Of a DNA stretch of 64,000 bases, positions 1-10,008 are shown piece after piece (position 1 is the first letter of the stretch; the number at the start of each line of letters is the position of its first letter). The translations under genes and the position numbers were made by a program. The notes below the pieces were generated by a model, which was not told the DNA's origin, did no database searches, and was given only the letters and a program-made list of their open reading frames with translations. Source of the stretch: a virus. The stretch lies in the IMG/VR virus record IMGVR_UViG_3300013772_000003, positions 1 through 64,000 of that record. One strand, given 5' to 3'.

Positions 1-1087
1 CAGGTGCAAATACTTTTCCTGTCCAATCCAATGCCCCTAATATTGGAGGCGTTTGCATTGTAGCATCATACGCAGGAAATCCTGAGAAGCCCCCTTTGAC
101 GTCCATAATCACCTGATTGTTCTCAGGAGATTTATTCACGTATTCGCGCAAATCGTTTAATAAAGAGTATTGTCTTTCTACAACTGCGTAAGCTTCTGCA
201 TAAGGAATGCTCCTTTGTTTCGCAAATGCCTCCACCTCGCTCTTCCATACCTCAAACTTCCCGTCCTTAATTTTAGGAGCTTTAGGATTATAGTACGCAG
301 GCTTCCCTGTCTCAGCGGTCGCTCGTTCCCCCTTCTCGTCAAAATAAATAACCTCTCCTAATGGAGAAGTAACCACAAGGTAAACCCCTGTACGAGGCTT
401 TCCTGCATTATCCGGTTTTAATAAAAAAGCTAAGTCATCAGGTTTTAAGTGTTTATTCTCTAAGCGAGTTGTACTCATCAAAGTGAGTTTCACTGCTCCG
501 ACACCTTCGATACGAGGAGTTTCTCCCTCTGGTGTATTCGCATACGCAGCAATGATTTTTTCCTTGATGTCGTTGTAGAACTTCTCCTTCTGCAAATACT
601 CCGCAGTCTGATTCTTTGGTTGTACATCACTTAAAAAAGACATAGGAATAATCAGTTCCGGTTCTTCTTCCGCAGGTTCCTCGTCTATGGTTTCTTCCTG
701 TACTACCGGGTCAAGAGATTCTTGTTGTATCTGTTCTTGCTTTTCTTTTAACTCCGCGATTTTATCTACGTCAGGAGAAACGAAATCTGTTACAAAATCT
801 ATGTTCTCAAAATTAGTTTCATGTCCGATAACTTCTGCAATAACAGGTGCAAGCATCTTCCTGATCGGTTGACGTAATCCCAGAGCAAGAGAAATGTGCT
901 GAGGCAATAAAGAAACATAAGATACACCCAGAGCTTTATCTCCGGTTTTACCTACAACCAAATTATACACAGAAGTAGAATATTCTTTAAAATCAAAAGG
1001 TTTATCTGTCGCTGAGTGGTCTAACAGATCTTTAAATACTTTAGCAAATAACTGCTCTTGTTGTTGTATCGTTAGTGTACAATTCAT
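1..1087 (-). CDS. Partial large virion/cargo-type protein (N-terminal 362 codons visible)
   Basis: An open frame runs from an ATG at 1087 off the left edge of the window, so only the N-terminal part is visible. It starts MNCTLTIQQQEQLF and has an acidic low-complexity stretch around residues 110-145 (many Glu/Gln). The start lies just beyond the stop of the 1495 aa gene (2 bases between), so it belongs to the same minus-strand operon. No catalytic motif is recognisable in the visible part. In crAss-like phages the genes following the tail block encode very large packaged proteins, including the virion RNA polymerase; this gene is in the right place for such a protein, but nothing seen here proves it. 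Continuation to the left would decide. Confidence 0.75.
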   Translation of the reverse strand, partial: MNCTLTIQQQEQLFAKVFKDLLDHSATDKPFDFKEYSTSVYNLVVGKTGDKALGVSYVSLLPQHISLALGLRQPIRKMLAPVIAEVIGHETNFENIDFVTDFVSPDVDKIAELKEKQEQIQQESLDPVVQEETIDEEPAEEEPELIIPMSFLSDVQPKNQTAEYLQKEKFYNDIKEKIIAAYANTPEGETPRIEGVGAVKLTLMSTTRLENKHLKPDDLAFLLKPDNAGKPRTGVYLVVTSPLGEVIYFDEKGERATAETGKPAYYNPKAPKIKDGKFEVWKSEVEAFAKQRSIPYAEAYAVVERQYSLLNDLREYVNKSPENNQVIMDVKGGFSGFPAYDATMQTPPILGALDWTGKVFAP

Positions 1088-1089
1088 AA

Positions 1090-4000
1090 TTATTTACAAC
1101 CTAAATTATTTAAAAAATCTTCTGTTACCTGTGCTGTTGTTTTCTTTTCCGCAGCATCTGCAACTTGTTTCAAGCGGTTAACATCCTGAGTAAAATCAGT
1201 AGTCTTTTCCTGATTTGTTTTAATCAATGTTTTTTCTGCCGGCGTTACTGTTGTTTTTGCTTGCTTCATGTGTGCTGTGTATTTAATATCATCCATCGTA
1301 ATATACCGATTATCTCCTTGTATTGGTAATCCGTTTACGTAGAAACCTTCTACATGAATTTTTCCGTTCTTGCTGCTCACACTCTTAATTTGTACATCCT
1401 GATACTTAGAATTTTTCAAAGTAACTACATCACCTTTTTTCAAAGTAGAAATATCAATCTTAGAAAACAACTCTATGTTTTTTGCTTCGATAGCTTCCGC
1501 AACATATTCATACCAACCGTCTACCGGAGGAATGGTTCCATCTACAAGCGCTTTTTCTACTTCCGCTTTCAACGCCTCTAATTCATCTTCCGTTTTAATA
1601 GCATCTAACTTACCTTGTAAATCAAACTTCTCGATAGCTGCTTCGTGTGCGGCTTCCTCTTTTTGTTTTACCTCTGCAAAACTTGGATTAACTTCTTGTC
1701 TTTGGAAATCTATAACCTCTCCGTTTTTAGAAGGCTCGTTCTTTACAAACAACATTCCAAGATTACCGTCATTCTTACTTCCGTTCTCTTTGTACGCTTT
1801 CAGGAGCTGTACAACGTTTGAGTGCGTCATAATACCTCCGCCGTCTGAAAGAGCGTTTGTTATCTCAGGAAGCGCTGTCAAGACGCGATCTTTAAATTCA
1901 TTGAATGACTCTACGGATTGTCTATCTGCGTAAATCTCTTTTAAAGGTTTACCTTCTGCATTAACATCTTCTCCTGCATAAACTTTTTCCTCTGGGTGAA
2001 GTGCGAACCAAGAATCAATTTTGTGCCAATCCTCGTCGGGTATTCCTGCAAAACCTGTCTTATCGTCACCGGTGTTCCAAGGATCTAATGCTGCGTTTTG
2101 TTCTACAACTACGTCCTTGCCTTTTTTAGCAACCACTTCTGCGGAGTCTATAGCACGCTGTCTTGTAGAAACAATTATCTTGGTTAAGGTCTCATCTACA
2201 TTTCCTTCTGCACCGTCTTCTACGTGTTTTTCTCCTTCAGGAGTAATATGTTCCTGTGTTGGACCAGAGTTAATTCCTTTTTCATCCTCTGCGGTTTCTC
2301 CGTGACGGAAGATTCTTATTTTACCGGTTGCGGTTTGGATGAAGGTTGGTTTGGTTGTTTCAACTGGTTCTTCTTTCGATTTTAAATCTTTAAGGTTAAA
2401 GTAGTCTGTAACAATATCAGCCGCTTTTTTGTAGTCAACACTATCTACCGGAATTGGAGTATGTGCCTGCGCAGCACTTACAAAATTATCAGGCAGTTTA
2501 TTCTCTTTAAAAATTTTATCCAATCCTTTATCATCTATCCAATAGCCTGCATCATGTAAATCATTTAATAAAGCATTTGCGTCTATATTATCACGGTATT
2601 TCTTATAAGCAGCTTCAAAGTTCTCCACACGTTTATCATGTGTTGCTTTGTTTACCTCAGCTAATATTGAAGCAAAGTCCATAAAATGATGCGGATCATT
2701 AAGCACGTTTACCGCCTTAGACAAATCCTTAGAATCTTGGTCAAGCGCATGAAAATCTTTTAAATTATCAAACGTACTTTTTATCTTTTCGTTAAACACA
2801 TGATCATCATTTTTCTTAGCGACCTTCTTAATATAACTTTGGTAAGAATTATAAAACTCCCTTTCTGCGGTATGTAAAAAATGTTCTTTTTCAAGTCCCT
2901 GTATTTCTCCCTTAGTTTCTAAGCGTTCTACACGATGTCTTTTATACTTCTTACCGTTACTAAGCAAAACGCTTCTACCTTGTACTGCTTTTACAAACCC
3001 ATGTTCACCACTAATAGTTTTAACTCTATCCCCAACTTGAATAGCCATGCTTTTCTTAAACTCCACAGATACTTCCGGCTTACGTCTCTCCTCAGAAACC
3101 AGAGATAATGCGTGCTTGTACATCAAAGTATTTTTCAGAATGTCTTCCGCGTTTTCAGCTTGCTCTTTAGTTTTTCTATACTCCGCTTGACTTCCCGGAA
3201 TACCTTTTAACGCCGCCGCTTGATCCTTTAGCATCTTGACATTCTGAGCAAGGTCTTGTACATTAAACAAAGAAGTATAATCCCCAGAAACCCCCTTTGA
3301 AAGAGGAGTGTTTGTACTCGCCTTGTCTGTTATAGCGCCCATCCTCTTGAGCGTCTGATTAAACGAGTGTGCAGAATATATAGCTACTTTCTGTGCGTCA
3401 TCAACTGCCTTCCAACGATGGGATTCTGTTATATATTTGTTCTGACGTTCTTGATACTGAACCTCTGTTTCTTTTTTTGTTTTTTCTCCTGCGTACTTAT
3501 TTGGATCAAATTCATTTTTAAATTGCTCCTTTATAACATCGTGCCTCTTTTGCAAGTAATCAAGATGCTCAACCGTTTCGTTGATTTTTCTCCTGATTGT
3601 TTTATCATCCGTCTGCTCTCCAAACGCGGCTTGCAAATCCTTTCCTTCCAACTTCGACATATCATTGAAGTAATCCTTCAACATCTCCGTCTTACCTGCT
3701 TTTGTTACATTGTATAGATGATTGAATAACGCTTCATCCTGAATATCCAAGAACTGTTTTTTGTCTCCACTCTCCTGCGCACCCTGCATATCCTTCTTAG
3801 CTTCGTACTGAGTCGCCATGTTCTCAGTAAAAGAATTATGTAATTGCTTCGGATCGTTCGCTAATTCGTTTATCGAATTCTCAACGGTAGCAGTAAATTC
3901 TTTTTTATATGCTTTTGCTTTTTCAAAACCAACTCTATCCTTTAAACGAGCAAGGCTCATTGAACCATATTTGTACAGGAGATGTTGTGGTGCTTGTATA

Positions 4001-5577
4001 AACCCCGCCATAAAGAATCCTGATGCAAAGTTTTCTAATCCCCGCCCAGAACCTTGATTTTTCAACCCTGCTCCCACTGAATTTAATAAACTAATTCCTT
4101 CACCATGTCCTCCATTAATTTCACTGTGATACAACTTCGTGTAATAATCAGAGGCAGCATCCTGAATAACAGCTTGTGTACTTTCCTGAATACCTTCTCC
4201 TAAATTGGTAGCCATGTATTTCAGCGTACCTTTTCCAATAGTTTTTGGATGAGCCAAAGTTTTTATTCCTCCGAGTATACTTTTTGAACGAAACTCAAAA
4301 GCAGACTTTAATCCTTTTGCTTTCCAAGACGCGTCTCCTGCTTCCATCACCCCCTCTATTCCCTTCATTGCTTCTGCGCGAGTGTTTGCAAGAGAACGAA
4401 ATCCTTTGAAGGAATTTTCAAACATCATCTTGTTTGTCAGGAATATTCCCAGTGTGTTTGCAAGGCTTGTGTTGAACCCTGCGGACTTCGCTTTATTATA
4501 AATATTTTCTGCAACATCCCCCGAAGGCATCTCTCCAAACTCCTTATAATGCTCTGCTACAAGTTTATCTTGCAAATCTCTTGAGGACTGAGAACCTTCA
4601 AGGGCAGACTCGGAACGAACTAAATTCATCCCTCGAGCGTCTTGATAGAACGAACCAAACGTTTTAAATGTCTTTCCCCACTCCCCTAATTTCTCAGCAT
4701 CTTTTAATTCTTTTACATAAGCTGCTGTGTGTTCAAGAGGATTTAATAATTTACCTATTGATTTTGCACCTGCACCAAACTTTGTATAAAAATCCTTAGC
4801 TGCTCTTACGTCCTTAATCGCATCCAATGCTTTATTAACACGTCCGATATTTCTTGCAGTATCCCATATTGTTTTAATACGCGCACCGGTACGTGCCATT
4901 ATTCCCAACTCTAACGGAGCAGCAGCACCTTCGGTAGCAACAGTTATCCCAGCCCCTATTATGTTCTCTGCTGCCATCTCTAACCCTATCCCGGCTGTGA
5001 ACATAGCATTAGACCCAAAGTTCAGTATAGTCGCTCCTACGCCTCCTCTGGAGATATTAGCGAGCTTCATATTCTCAGACATACTCTTGTCCACCCAATC
5101 TGAACTTGCAAAGGGAGAAACAAAAGCGCTTCCCAATAATTTCATTACAGGAACGAAGCCCCTGCGAGCATCGTCCATCAAAGTAGTGTTCTGATTATAG
5201 AACGCTTCGTTATCTCTATATGGATTAAATCCTAATTTAGAAAACTTTGGATCAGTATAATATCTTTCAAAGTGTTGATCGTTAGAACCCGCACCGTAAG
5301 CGTAACTCTTTCCCCAAAAAGACTTATCGTTAGCCCACGCACCGGCTTGTCCGATATAATCCCCCAACGCATTTGCGTGCGCCTCTGAATTATTTGTAGT
5401 AGGTTTCGGAGTTCCTGTTGTGTAATCTCCAACAAGCTGTTTGTTTATGCTTATTGATTTAGGTTGCGCTTGAAAAGGTACTGTAGTCTGAGGAGTACGC
5501 AGTTCGTTAGCAGCATCTAAAATACTTTTCTCTCCAAGAGGAACTATGGGATTTTGAATTTCTGTGTTTTCCTCCAT
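1090..5577 (-). CDS. Giant virion (cargo-type) protein with embedded histidine-phosphatase domain
   Basis: A 1495 aa protein in the cargo-gene block. Residues ~150-235 are hydrophobic/amphipathic and Gly/Ala-rich, a possible membrane-interacting region; the middle is mostly Lys/Glu-rich helix; an SH3/KOW-like stretch (QVGDRVKTISGEHGFV) follows it. Residues ~1085-1270 form a histidine-phosphatase superfamily branch 1 domain: RHGET with R1091/H1092, the STRQRAIDSAE motif with R1139/R1141, an acidic SFNEFKDRV segment, and MTHSNVV with H1252. These match the phosphate-pocket and catalytic His/Arg positions of phosphoglycerate-mutase-like phosphatases. A second small SH3-like segment (LKKGDVVTLKN) follows. 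The ATG overlaps the stop of the 987 aa gene by one base (translational coupling). Packaging and ejection are inferred from position; the substrate is unknown. Confidence 0.85.
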   Translation of the reverse strand: MEENTEIQNPIVPLGEKSILDAANELRTPQTTVPFQAQPKSISINKQLVGDYTTGTPKPTTNNSEAHANALGDYIGQAGAWANDKSFWGKSYAYGAGSNDQHFERYYTDPKFSKLGFNPYRDNEAFYNQNTTLMDDARRGFVPVMKLLGSAFVSPFASSDWVDKSMSENMKLANISRGGVGATILNFGSNAMFTAGIGLEMAAENIIGAGITVATEGAAAPLELGIMARTGARIKTIWDTARNIGRVNKALDAIKDVRAAKDFYTKFGAGAKSIGKLLNPLEHTAAYVKELKDAEKLGEWGKTFKTFGSFYQDARGMNLVRSESALEGSQSSRDLQDKLVAEHYKEFGEMPSGDVAENIYNKAKSAGFNTSLANTLGIFLTNKMMFENSFKGFRSLANTRAEAMKGIEGVMEAGDASWKAKGLKSAFEFRSKSILGGIKTLAHPKTIGKGTLKYMATNLGEGIQESTQAVIQDAASDYYTKLYHSEINGGHGEGISLLNSVGAGLKNQGSGRGLENFASGFFMAGFIQAPQHLLYKYGSMSLARLKDRVGFEKAKAYKKEFTATVENSINELANDPKQLHNSFTENMATQYEAKKDMQGAQESGDKKQFLDIQDEALFNHLYNVTKAGKTEMLKDYFNDMSKLEGKDLQAAFGEQTDDKTIRRKINETVEHLDYLQKRHDVIKEQFKNEFDPNKYAGEKTKKETEVQYQERQNKYITESHRWKAVDDAQKVAIYSAHSFNQTLKRMGAITDKASTNTPLSKGVSGDYTSLFNVQDLAQNVKMLKDQAAALKGIPGSQAEYRKTKEQAENAEDILKNTLMYKHALSLVSEERRKPEVSVEFKKSMAIQVGDRVKTISGEHGFVKAVQGRSVLLSNGKKYKRHRVERLETKGEIQGLEKEHFLHTAEREFYNSYQSYIKKVAKKNDDHVFNEKIKSTFDNLKDFHALDQDSKDLSKAVNVLNDPHHFMDFASILAEVNKATHDKRVENFEAAYKKYRDNIDANALLNDLHDAGYWIDDKGLDKIFKENKLPDNFVSAAQAHTPIPVDSVDYKKAADIVTDYFNLKDLKSKEEPVETTKPTFIQTATGKIRIFRHGETAEDEKGINSGPTQEHITPEGEKHVEDGAEGNVDETLTKIIVSTRQRAIDSAEVVAKKGKDVVVEQNAALDPWNTGDDKTGFAGIPDEDWHKIDSWFALHPEEKVYAGEDVNAEGKPLKEIYADRQSVESFNEFKDRVLTALPEITNALSDGGGIMTHSNVVQLLKAYKENGSKNDGNLGMLFVKNEPSKNGEVIDFQRQEVNPSFAEVKQKEEAAHEAAIEKFDLQGKLDAIKTEDELEALKAEVEKALVDGTIPPVDGWYEYVAEAIEAKNIELFSKIDISTLKKGDVVTLKNSKYQDVQIKSVSSKNGKIHVEGFYVNGLPIQGDNRYITMDDIKYTAHMKQAKTTVTPAEKTLIKTNQEKTTDFTQDVNRLKQVADAAEKKTTAQVTEDFLNNLGCK

Positions 5578-8540
5578 TACTGTTGTTCTTGTACAATTCC
5601 TTGTGCAGCTAAACTTTGATTAAGCGCTTCCACTGCTTTAGCACCTTTTACAACTTTAGGATTCTTATTGTGAACGTCCGTCAAATACTGATTATTCTGG
5701 GCTTCTAATGCTGTAAATTGATCATCCAAATTCTGAAACAAAGTTTTAGAATTAATGTGTGGTTGAATATCAATATAACTATAAGCCTTTGTCTCCACCT
5801 TTCCGTTATCATTCACAAAAGGAATAGTCGCGTCTATGTGATACCCTTGCCCATCCTTACGAGCCCTTACTGCATACGAACCGTCGTGAGAAAACTTCCT
5901 AACCACTTCGTCCCCACCATTAAGGATTATATCCGTTTTAGATGGAGCAATATCATTTTTATAAACAGGATTTTCAGTTTGGTCTTTAGGAACAAAAAAC
6001 GTTATTGAATTGTTTTCAGGAGGATTTCCTCCGAGGATTCCGGGTTTTTTATCTGTACCGGTAAGCGACCTTTCGTGCATCCATGACTGAGGCAATGTAA
6101 CAGTATACTGAACTAAGTTAGGATTGTTTGCGGCTATTCCCACTACCTTAAAATCTGTAACAGGGTGGTTCTTTCCTTTTCCAAAATCTCCCGATTTAAT
6201 TGCATTGAAAAAAGTCTGCGCCACAAGGCGAGCATTAGCATCGTCCCCTATTCCAGCGTAATCTTTGTCTGTAATATTATCTCCACTTCCCCAAATAACT
6301 TTCTCTACTTTTCCCTCCTTCAAATCCTGTTCTACTCCTAAAATTCCCTGAGTTCCTGATTGGTTGGGATGACTTAAGTCCGCTACCTGTGTGATTGGTT
6401 TAGTAGTCAATCCCCCAGACCCTCTTGACACAGAAACATTTTGAGAGTAATGAGCTAATTTTCCATTATCATTCTTCTCATACTCTGCGTACTTGTCCGC
6501 AAGTTTTGTGTACGTATCCTTTGCATCCTCCGCAGAATTAGCATCAAGAGATTTCTGCTTTGCCCAAGCAATAGCCGCAGGTTTATTCATACCGGAAGAC
6601 AATGCAAATTGGGTGTTAGCTTCAATGCGCTTATTAACATAACTACGCACAAACTCATTTTCACTAACAAACCTGTTGTCCTTAAATGCTAAATCTTTAG
6701 TCGCTTTCAAATCGGTATCTAAAGAAGCATCCGTATCAAACATTCCCTTTACTACTTTATCATTCTTCTCCTGAATGGTTCGTATTGTATTGGAAGCATC
6801 TGCAGTTAATTTTAACTTCGCTTCTAACGCATTTATATTCGATACTAAATTTCTTTGTTCAACCCCAAGGACAACTCCATTCTGTTTAGTAGAAGTATAA
6901 TCATCGTACACCGCCTTTACGGTGTTAAATGTTTTGGTTAAGTCTTTTACCTGCTTTTGTGTAAACTCTTCCGAAGCAAATGTTTTATCTTTCTCCGAGT
7001 TCCAATCGCGCCCTACAATCTGTTTAAAAGCATTCTTTGCGTTTGTAACTTTGTCCGGATCTTTTGAATTTTTTATAGTACCTACAAAATTATCCAACAC
7101 AGAAGTAACGTAAGTCTGAGCGTCATTAATTGTTTCTCCACCAAGTTCGTGCAGTTTTGCTTCATTGTCTCCTTTTACTGAAAACTGATGAGTAGAAGAC
7201 CCTGCTCCCGGTGCTTGCGCCGTTTGATTCGGATCTACTGTAGGATTATCTCTTTTGTGTTTTGCAGTTTCAAAATCTTTTTTAAATTGTTGTTCGTCTT
7301 TGTGCTTCATCCAATCATATTGGTGCGCAGAATTTTGTAACGACAATGCGTAAGAATGTTGTACAGCAGCTAATCCGTAAGGATCATCCTTTTGTGTTGA
7401 CTCAGAATGAAGTTGAGTCCACGACTCAGCGCCCAAATCAACATGGTCATGTAAATAGTCCGCAGCAAGAAGTCCTTGTACTTTAGTTATCAAAGATTTT
7501 CTGTCTCCGTTTAAAGGCGCTTTTACTAAGTTTGTTCCTTGCTCTGTAACCTTGTGGGCTCCCTCAGCGTTTTGTTGATTTCTTTTTACCTCTGCCCATG
7601 AGGTCGCTAATCCGTCATCTGGATTTTCAGGATCTACGCCATGTGTCTTTGCTAAACTTTCTACAACCGCCGCCTTATTACTTACAGCAGCTACTTGTTG
7701 CTTTAGATGAGAATCTCGTTTTAATGCTTTATCGGATAGCTCCTTGTATTTAGTATTCAGATAATGTGATTCGGCAGCATCAGCACTTCCAAACTCAGGA
7801 GTGGTTGCTTCTATTGTAGATTTCATATCTACATACGCTTGTGTTTGAAACATCTTTTGCATTGCAGGATCATTTCCAAACTTTGCCAGCAGGAGATTAT
7901 GCAACGGACGCTCTATTAAGGCGCCGTTCTTATGGGTGTATATCCACTTGCCGTCGCTTTGTGTTGCTACCACATCTATTTTCTGCTCATTCGCAAACTT
8001 TGCTATTTTACTTTGCACATCAATATATGGAGTAAAATCAGGAGCCTGCATCTTAAGTCTGTCCTCTCTACTTGCGTTTTTAAAATCTTTCGCCCAATAC
8101 GTTTGTTCCGCCATCCCTACATCCCAATACTGTCCTCCGCACTTATCCGGATCAGTGCAATCCTTCAAACTCTCTCCTTTACCTATATTGTTCTGCCATT
8201 GCTTAGTTTTCACCATATCGTTGATGATGTCCTTATTGTCGTATAAAGGACGAAACGCACCCATAGCAGCGCTTACATTCTGTTCTTGCGATAAATCTAA
8301 TTTAGAAATCTTTTTTACTTCTCCCTCCATCGCTTTGAAAAACTTATCTCTCGCTGCAATGTTTTCTTCTGCTAACATAGGAGCATTCAACAATGTACTA
8401 TATGCCTGACTTATTTGACTATGCGCAGCATCATACTGTCCCTGACGTGCTTGTAAAATATTCGCGTGGTAGTTTAAATCGGGGCGAAATGGTTGAAGAG
8501 CCGGGATAAAGTCTTGGTTGCCGTTGAGATATGTTGCCAC
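5577..8540 (-). CDS. crAss-like conserved large virion/cargo protein (987 aa)
   Basis: Begins with a GTG codon (GTG GCA ACA TAT). The N-terminal region with ALQPFRPDLNYHANILQ, the YSTLLN segment and LDLSQEQNVSAAMGAF resembles a family I know from crAss-like phages, where it sits beside the packaged proteins. The rest is charged and largely helical with no catalytic motif. It is encoded directly upstream of, and coupled to, the 1495 aa gene. A 112-base gap before the start holds a direct repeat and a promoter-like TTTG-N20-gATATTTG, suggesting its own transcription start. Likely role: a structural or ejected protein in the head or tail; inference from context and remembered family resemblance only. 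Confidence 0.85.
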   Translation of the reverse strand: MATYLNGNQDFIPALQPFRPDLNYHANILQARQGQYDAAHSQISQAYSTLLNAPMLAEENIAARDKFFKAMEGEVKKISKLDLSQEQNVSAAMGAFRPLYDNKDIINDMVKTKQWQNNIGKGESLKDCTDPDKCGGQYWDVGMAEQTYWAKDFKNASREDRLKMQAPDFTPYIDVQSKIAKFANEQKIDVVATQSDGKWIYTHKNGALIERPLHNLLLAKFGNDPAMQKMFQTQAYVDMKSTIEATTPEFGSADAAESHYLNTKYKELSDKALKRDSHLKQQVAAVSNKAAVVESLAKTHGVDPENPDDGLATSWAEVKRNQQNAEGAHKVTEQGTNLVKAPLNGDRKSLITKVQGLLAADYLHDHVDLGAESWTQLHSESTQKDDPYGLAAVQHSYALSLQNSAHQYDWMKHKDEQQFKKDFETAKHKRDNPTVDPNQTAQAPGAGSSTHQFSVKGDNEAKLHELGGETINDAQTYVTSVLDNFVGTIKNSKDPDKVTNAKNAFKQIVGRDWNSEKDKTFASEEFTQKQVKDLTKTFNTVKAVYDDYTSTKQNGVVLGVEQRNLVSNINALEAKLKLTADASNTIRTIQEKNDKVVKGMFDTDASLDTDLKATKDLAFKDNRFVSENEFVRSYVNKRIEANTQFALSSGMNKPAAIAWAKQKSLDANSAEDAKDTYTKLADKYAEYEKNDNGKLAHYSQNVSVSRGSGGLTTKPITQVADLSHPNQSGTQGILGVEQDLKEGKVEKVIWGSGDNITDKDYAGIGDDANARLVAQTFFNAIKSGDFGKGKNHPVTDFKVVGIAANNPNLVQYTVTLPQSWMHERSLTGTDKKPGILGGNPPENNSITFFVPKDQTENPVYKNDIAPSKTDIILNGGDEVVRKFSHDGSYAVRARKDGQGYHIDATIPFVNDNGKVETKAYSYIDIQPHINSKTLFQNLDDQFTALEAQNNQYLTDVHNKNPKVVKGAKAVEALNQSLAAQGIVQEQQ

Positions 8541-8574
8541 TTATTTTACGTTTTAATTGTTACAAATATCGTCT

Positions 8575-8660
8575 ACATTTTACATGTGTACAAAAAATAG
8601 TTTTCTCCGTGTTATTATGTGAAAAATAACATTTTAAATGTGCAGAAATAGTTTTATCCG
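8575..8660. repeat. Imperfect direct repeat (35 and 32 bp) before the 987 aa gene
   Basis: Plus-strand positions 8575-8609 and 8629-8660 share ACATTTTA-ATGTG, then (C)A-AAATAGTTTT-TCCG, differing by a few bases and a 3-base gap. On the coding (minus) strand the unit at 8575-8609 supplies TTTTTTG followed 20 bases later by GATATTTG, one base off the Bacteroidetes -7 box. Probably a promoter/regulatory duplication; the distal copy overlaps the stop codon of the 450 aa gene. Confidence 0.6.
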
Positions 8661-10006
8661 CCGTAACTGCCGGAACTTGTTTCGGACTGTTGCTCTCTTA
8701 GCTTGTCTACCTTATCCCATGCCTCTTTCTTAGTGTACCCACGCTTATTAATCAGATGGTTCACCACATCGTCTTCACTGCTGCCGTTTGCTCCTAAAGT
8801 TTGAGATAACTTTCTCAAACCATTTTGGTAATTCTCCTCTGCAAAATCTTTTCCGGGTTTGCTAAAAGAATGAGTACCCCCGGACAAAGGATTGACTTGA
8901 TACTGCCTTTGGATACCGTTTAACGCCTGAGCATTCGCCCTATTGGTTATCGCATCTATAAAACTACCACGTATCTGTGCCCGAGCTTGCGCTTTAGAAT
9001 TATCAAAGTTTTGATTCGCTATTACGTTCTTATCATACAGATTGGTCGCATTTGTTGCGTTATACTGCCCCGCCTCATTCAGAGCCCCAGTACGTTGCTG
9101 CTCGTTCAGATTAGAAGCGCTTACGTTCATGTTGTTGTATTTTCCAAGAATGTTTCCAGCCTGTCCAGCCGCTTGTCCTTGAATCGCGGACAGTCGTGCC
9201 GACAACTCCTGCGGACTGCCAAACATTCCTGCAGCCTGCGCTGCGATATTTGCTTGTTCTGAGTTCTGAGCAAGCTCCCTCGTAGGATCGTAAAAGGTTG
9301 CTTGAGGTAAATGCGGGCTGTACGGTGCCTGCCACGGAAGGTACTTATTGATACGATACCTATCCCCAACCGCGCCGGCAGTTTTGATAATGTCCTGTAA
9401 CCAAAAGTCAGCAGGAACTTGTTTATTGTTTCCTTTCACTACTGCGGTATCTACCACAGGAGGGGCTTTATCTTCGGTTCCTGCAACTTTAGTTTTATCT
9501 TCAACAGCCGGTGCCCCGTCTTTAGTCCATCCCGGAGCGAGCAGCGTATGATCACCAAACTTTCCGTTTTTACTTGTTCCCTCTACGTAATTTCCTTTTT
9601 TATCCGTTTGATTAAAATATCCCGGATGTTCTTTGTCGTACTGATCCTGAAACCACTGAACATCCTCAGCTTTGTGAGGGTTCCAATCAGGCTTCTGGTT
9701 AAACACCCAAGGATGCCTTGCTTTAAAATCAGCTTGTTCTGTAGCATCCCACTTTGCATTGCCGTACAAATTTCCTCCTGCTTCGGGTTGATTAGAAGCT
9801 CTTTTTGTCCTATCTATCCCAGAGGGAATAGGTTTATACCCCCTCTTCTCCTCTGATGCCACATGTGCTGCAACTTCAGGACTGTATGTGTTCACCTCCG
9901 ACCTCTTTCCTTGTGGAGTTGTTTTACTTGTGGCTGTCTTTGTCGCAGAAGTTTTATTCTTTCCAAGTAATTCCGCTAATCTTTCTGCTGGAGTTTTGTC
10001 TGCCAT
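8654..10006 (-). CDS. Putative virion/cargo protein (450 aa)
   Basis: The N-terminal third is low-complexity, Lys/Thr-rich (residues 1-70), followed by an aromatic segment around 85-125 (KARHPWVFNQ, DVQWFQDQYD), an acidic linker, and an Ala/Gln/Asn-rich helical region from ~220 to 350 (NSEQANIAAQAAGMFG, QAAGQAGNILGKYNN). The C-terminus has a short helix-turn-helix-like segment HLINKRGYTKKEAWDKVD and ends in Ser/Gly. Located 2 bases after the 358 aa gene, so in the same operon. No recognised enzyme motif. The Ala/Gln-rich helical composition is common among packaged internal proteins of short-tailed phages; function inferred from position only. Confidence 0.8.
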   Translation of the reverse strand: MADKTPAERLAELLGKNKTSATKTATSKTTPQGKRSEVNTYSPEVAAHVASEEKRGYKPIPSGIDRTKRASNQPEAGGNLYGNAKWDATEQADFKARHPWVFNQKPDWNPHKAEDVQWFQDQYDKEHPGYFNQTDKKGNYVEGTSKNGKFGDHTLLAPGWTKDGAPAVEDKTKVAGTEDKAPPVVDTAVVKGNNKQVPADFWLQDIIKTAGAVGDRYRINKYLPWQAPYSPHLPQATFYDPTRELAQNSEQANIAAQAAGMFGSPQELSARLSAIQGQAAGQAGNILGKYNNMNVSASNLNEQQRTGALNEAGQYNATNATNLYDKNVIANQNFDNSKAQARAQIRGSFIDAITNRANAQALNGIQRQYQVNPLSGGTHSFSKPGKDFAEENYQNGLRKLSQTLGANGSSEDDVVNHLINKRGYTKKEAWDKVDKLREQQSETSSGSYGG

Positions 10007-10008
10007 GA

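Noticed and set aside
7936-8409. 157 aa plus-strand frame
   Set aside because: Antisense shadow of the 987 aa protein gene.
9111-9369. Overlapping minus-strand frames of 74-80 aa
   Set aside because: Lie inside the 450 aa gene in other frames and lack leader elements.
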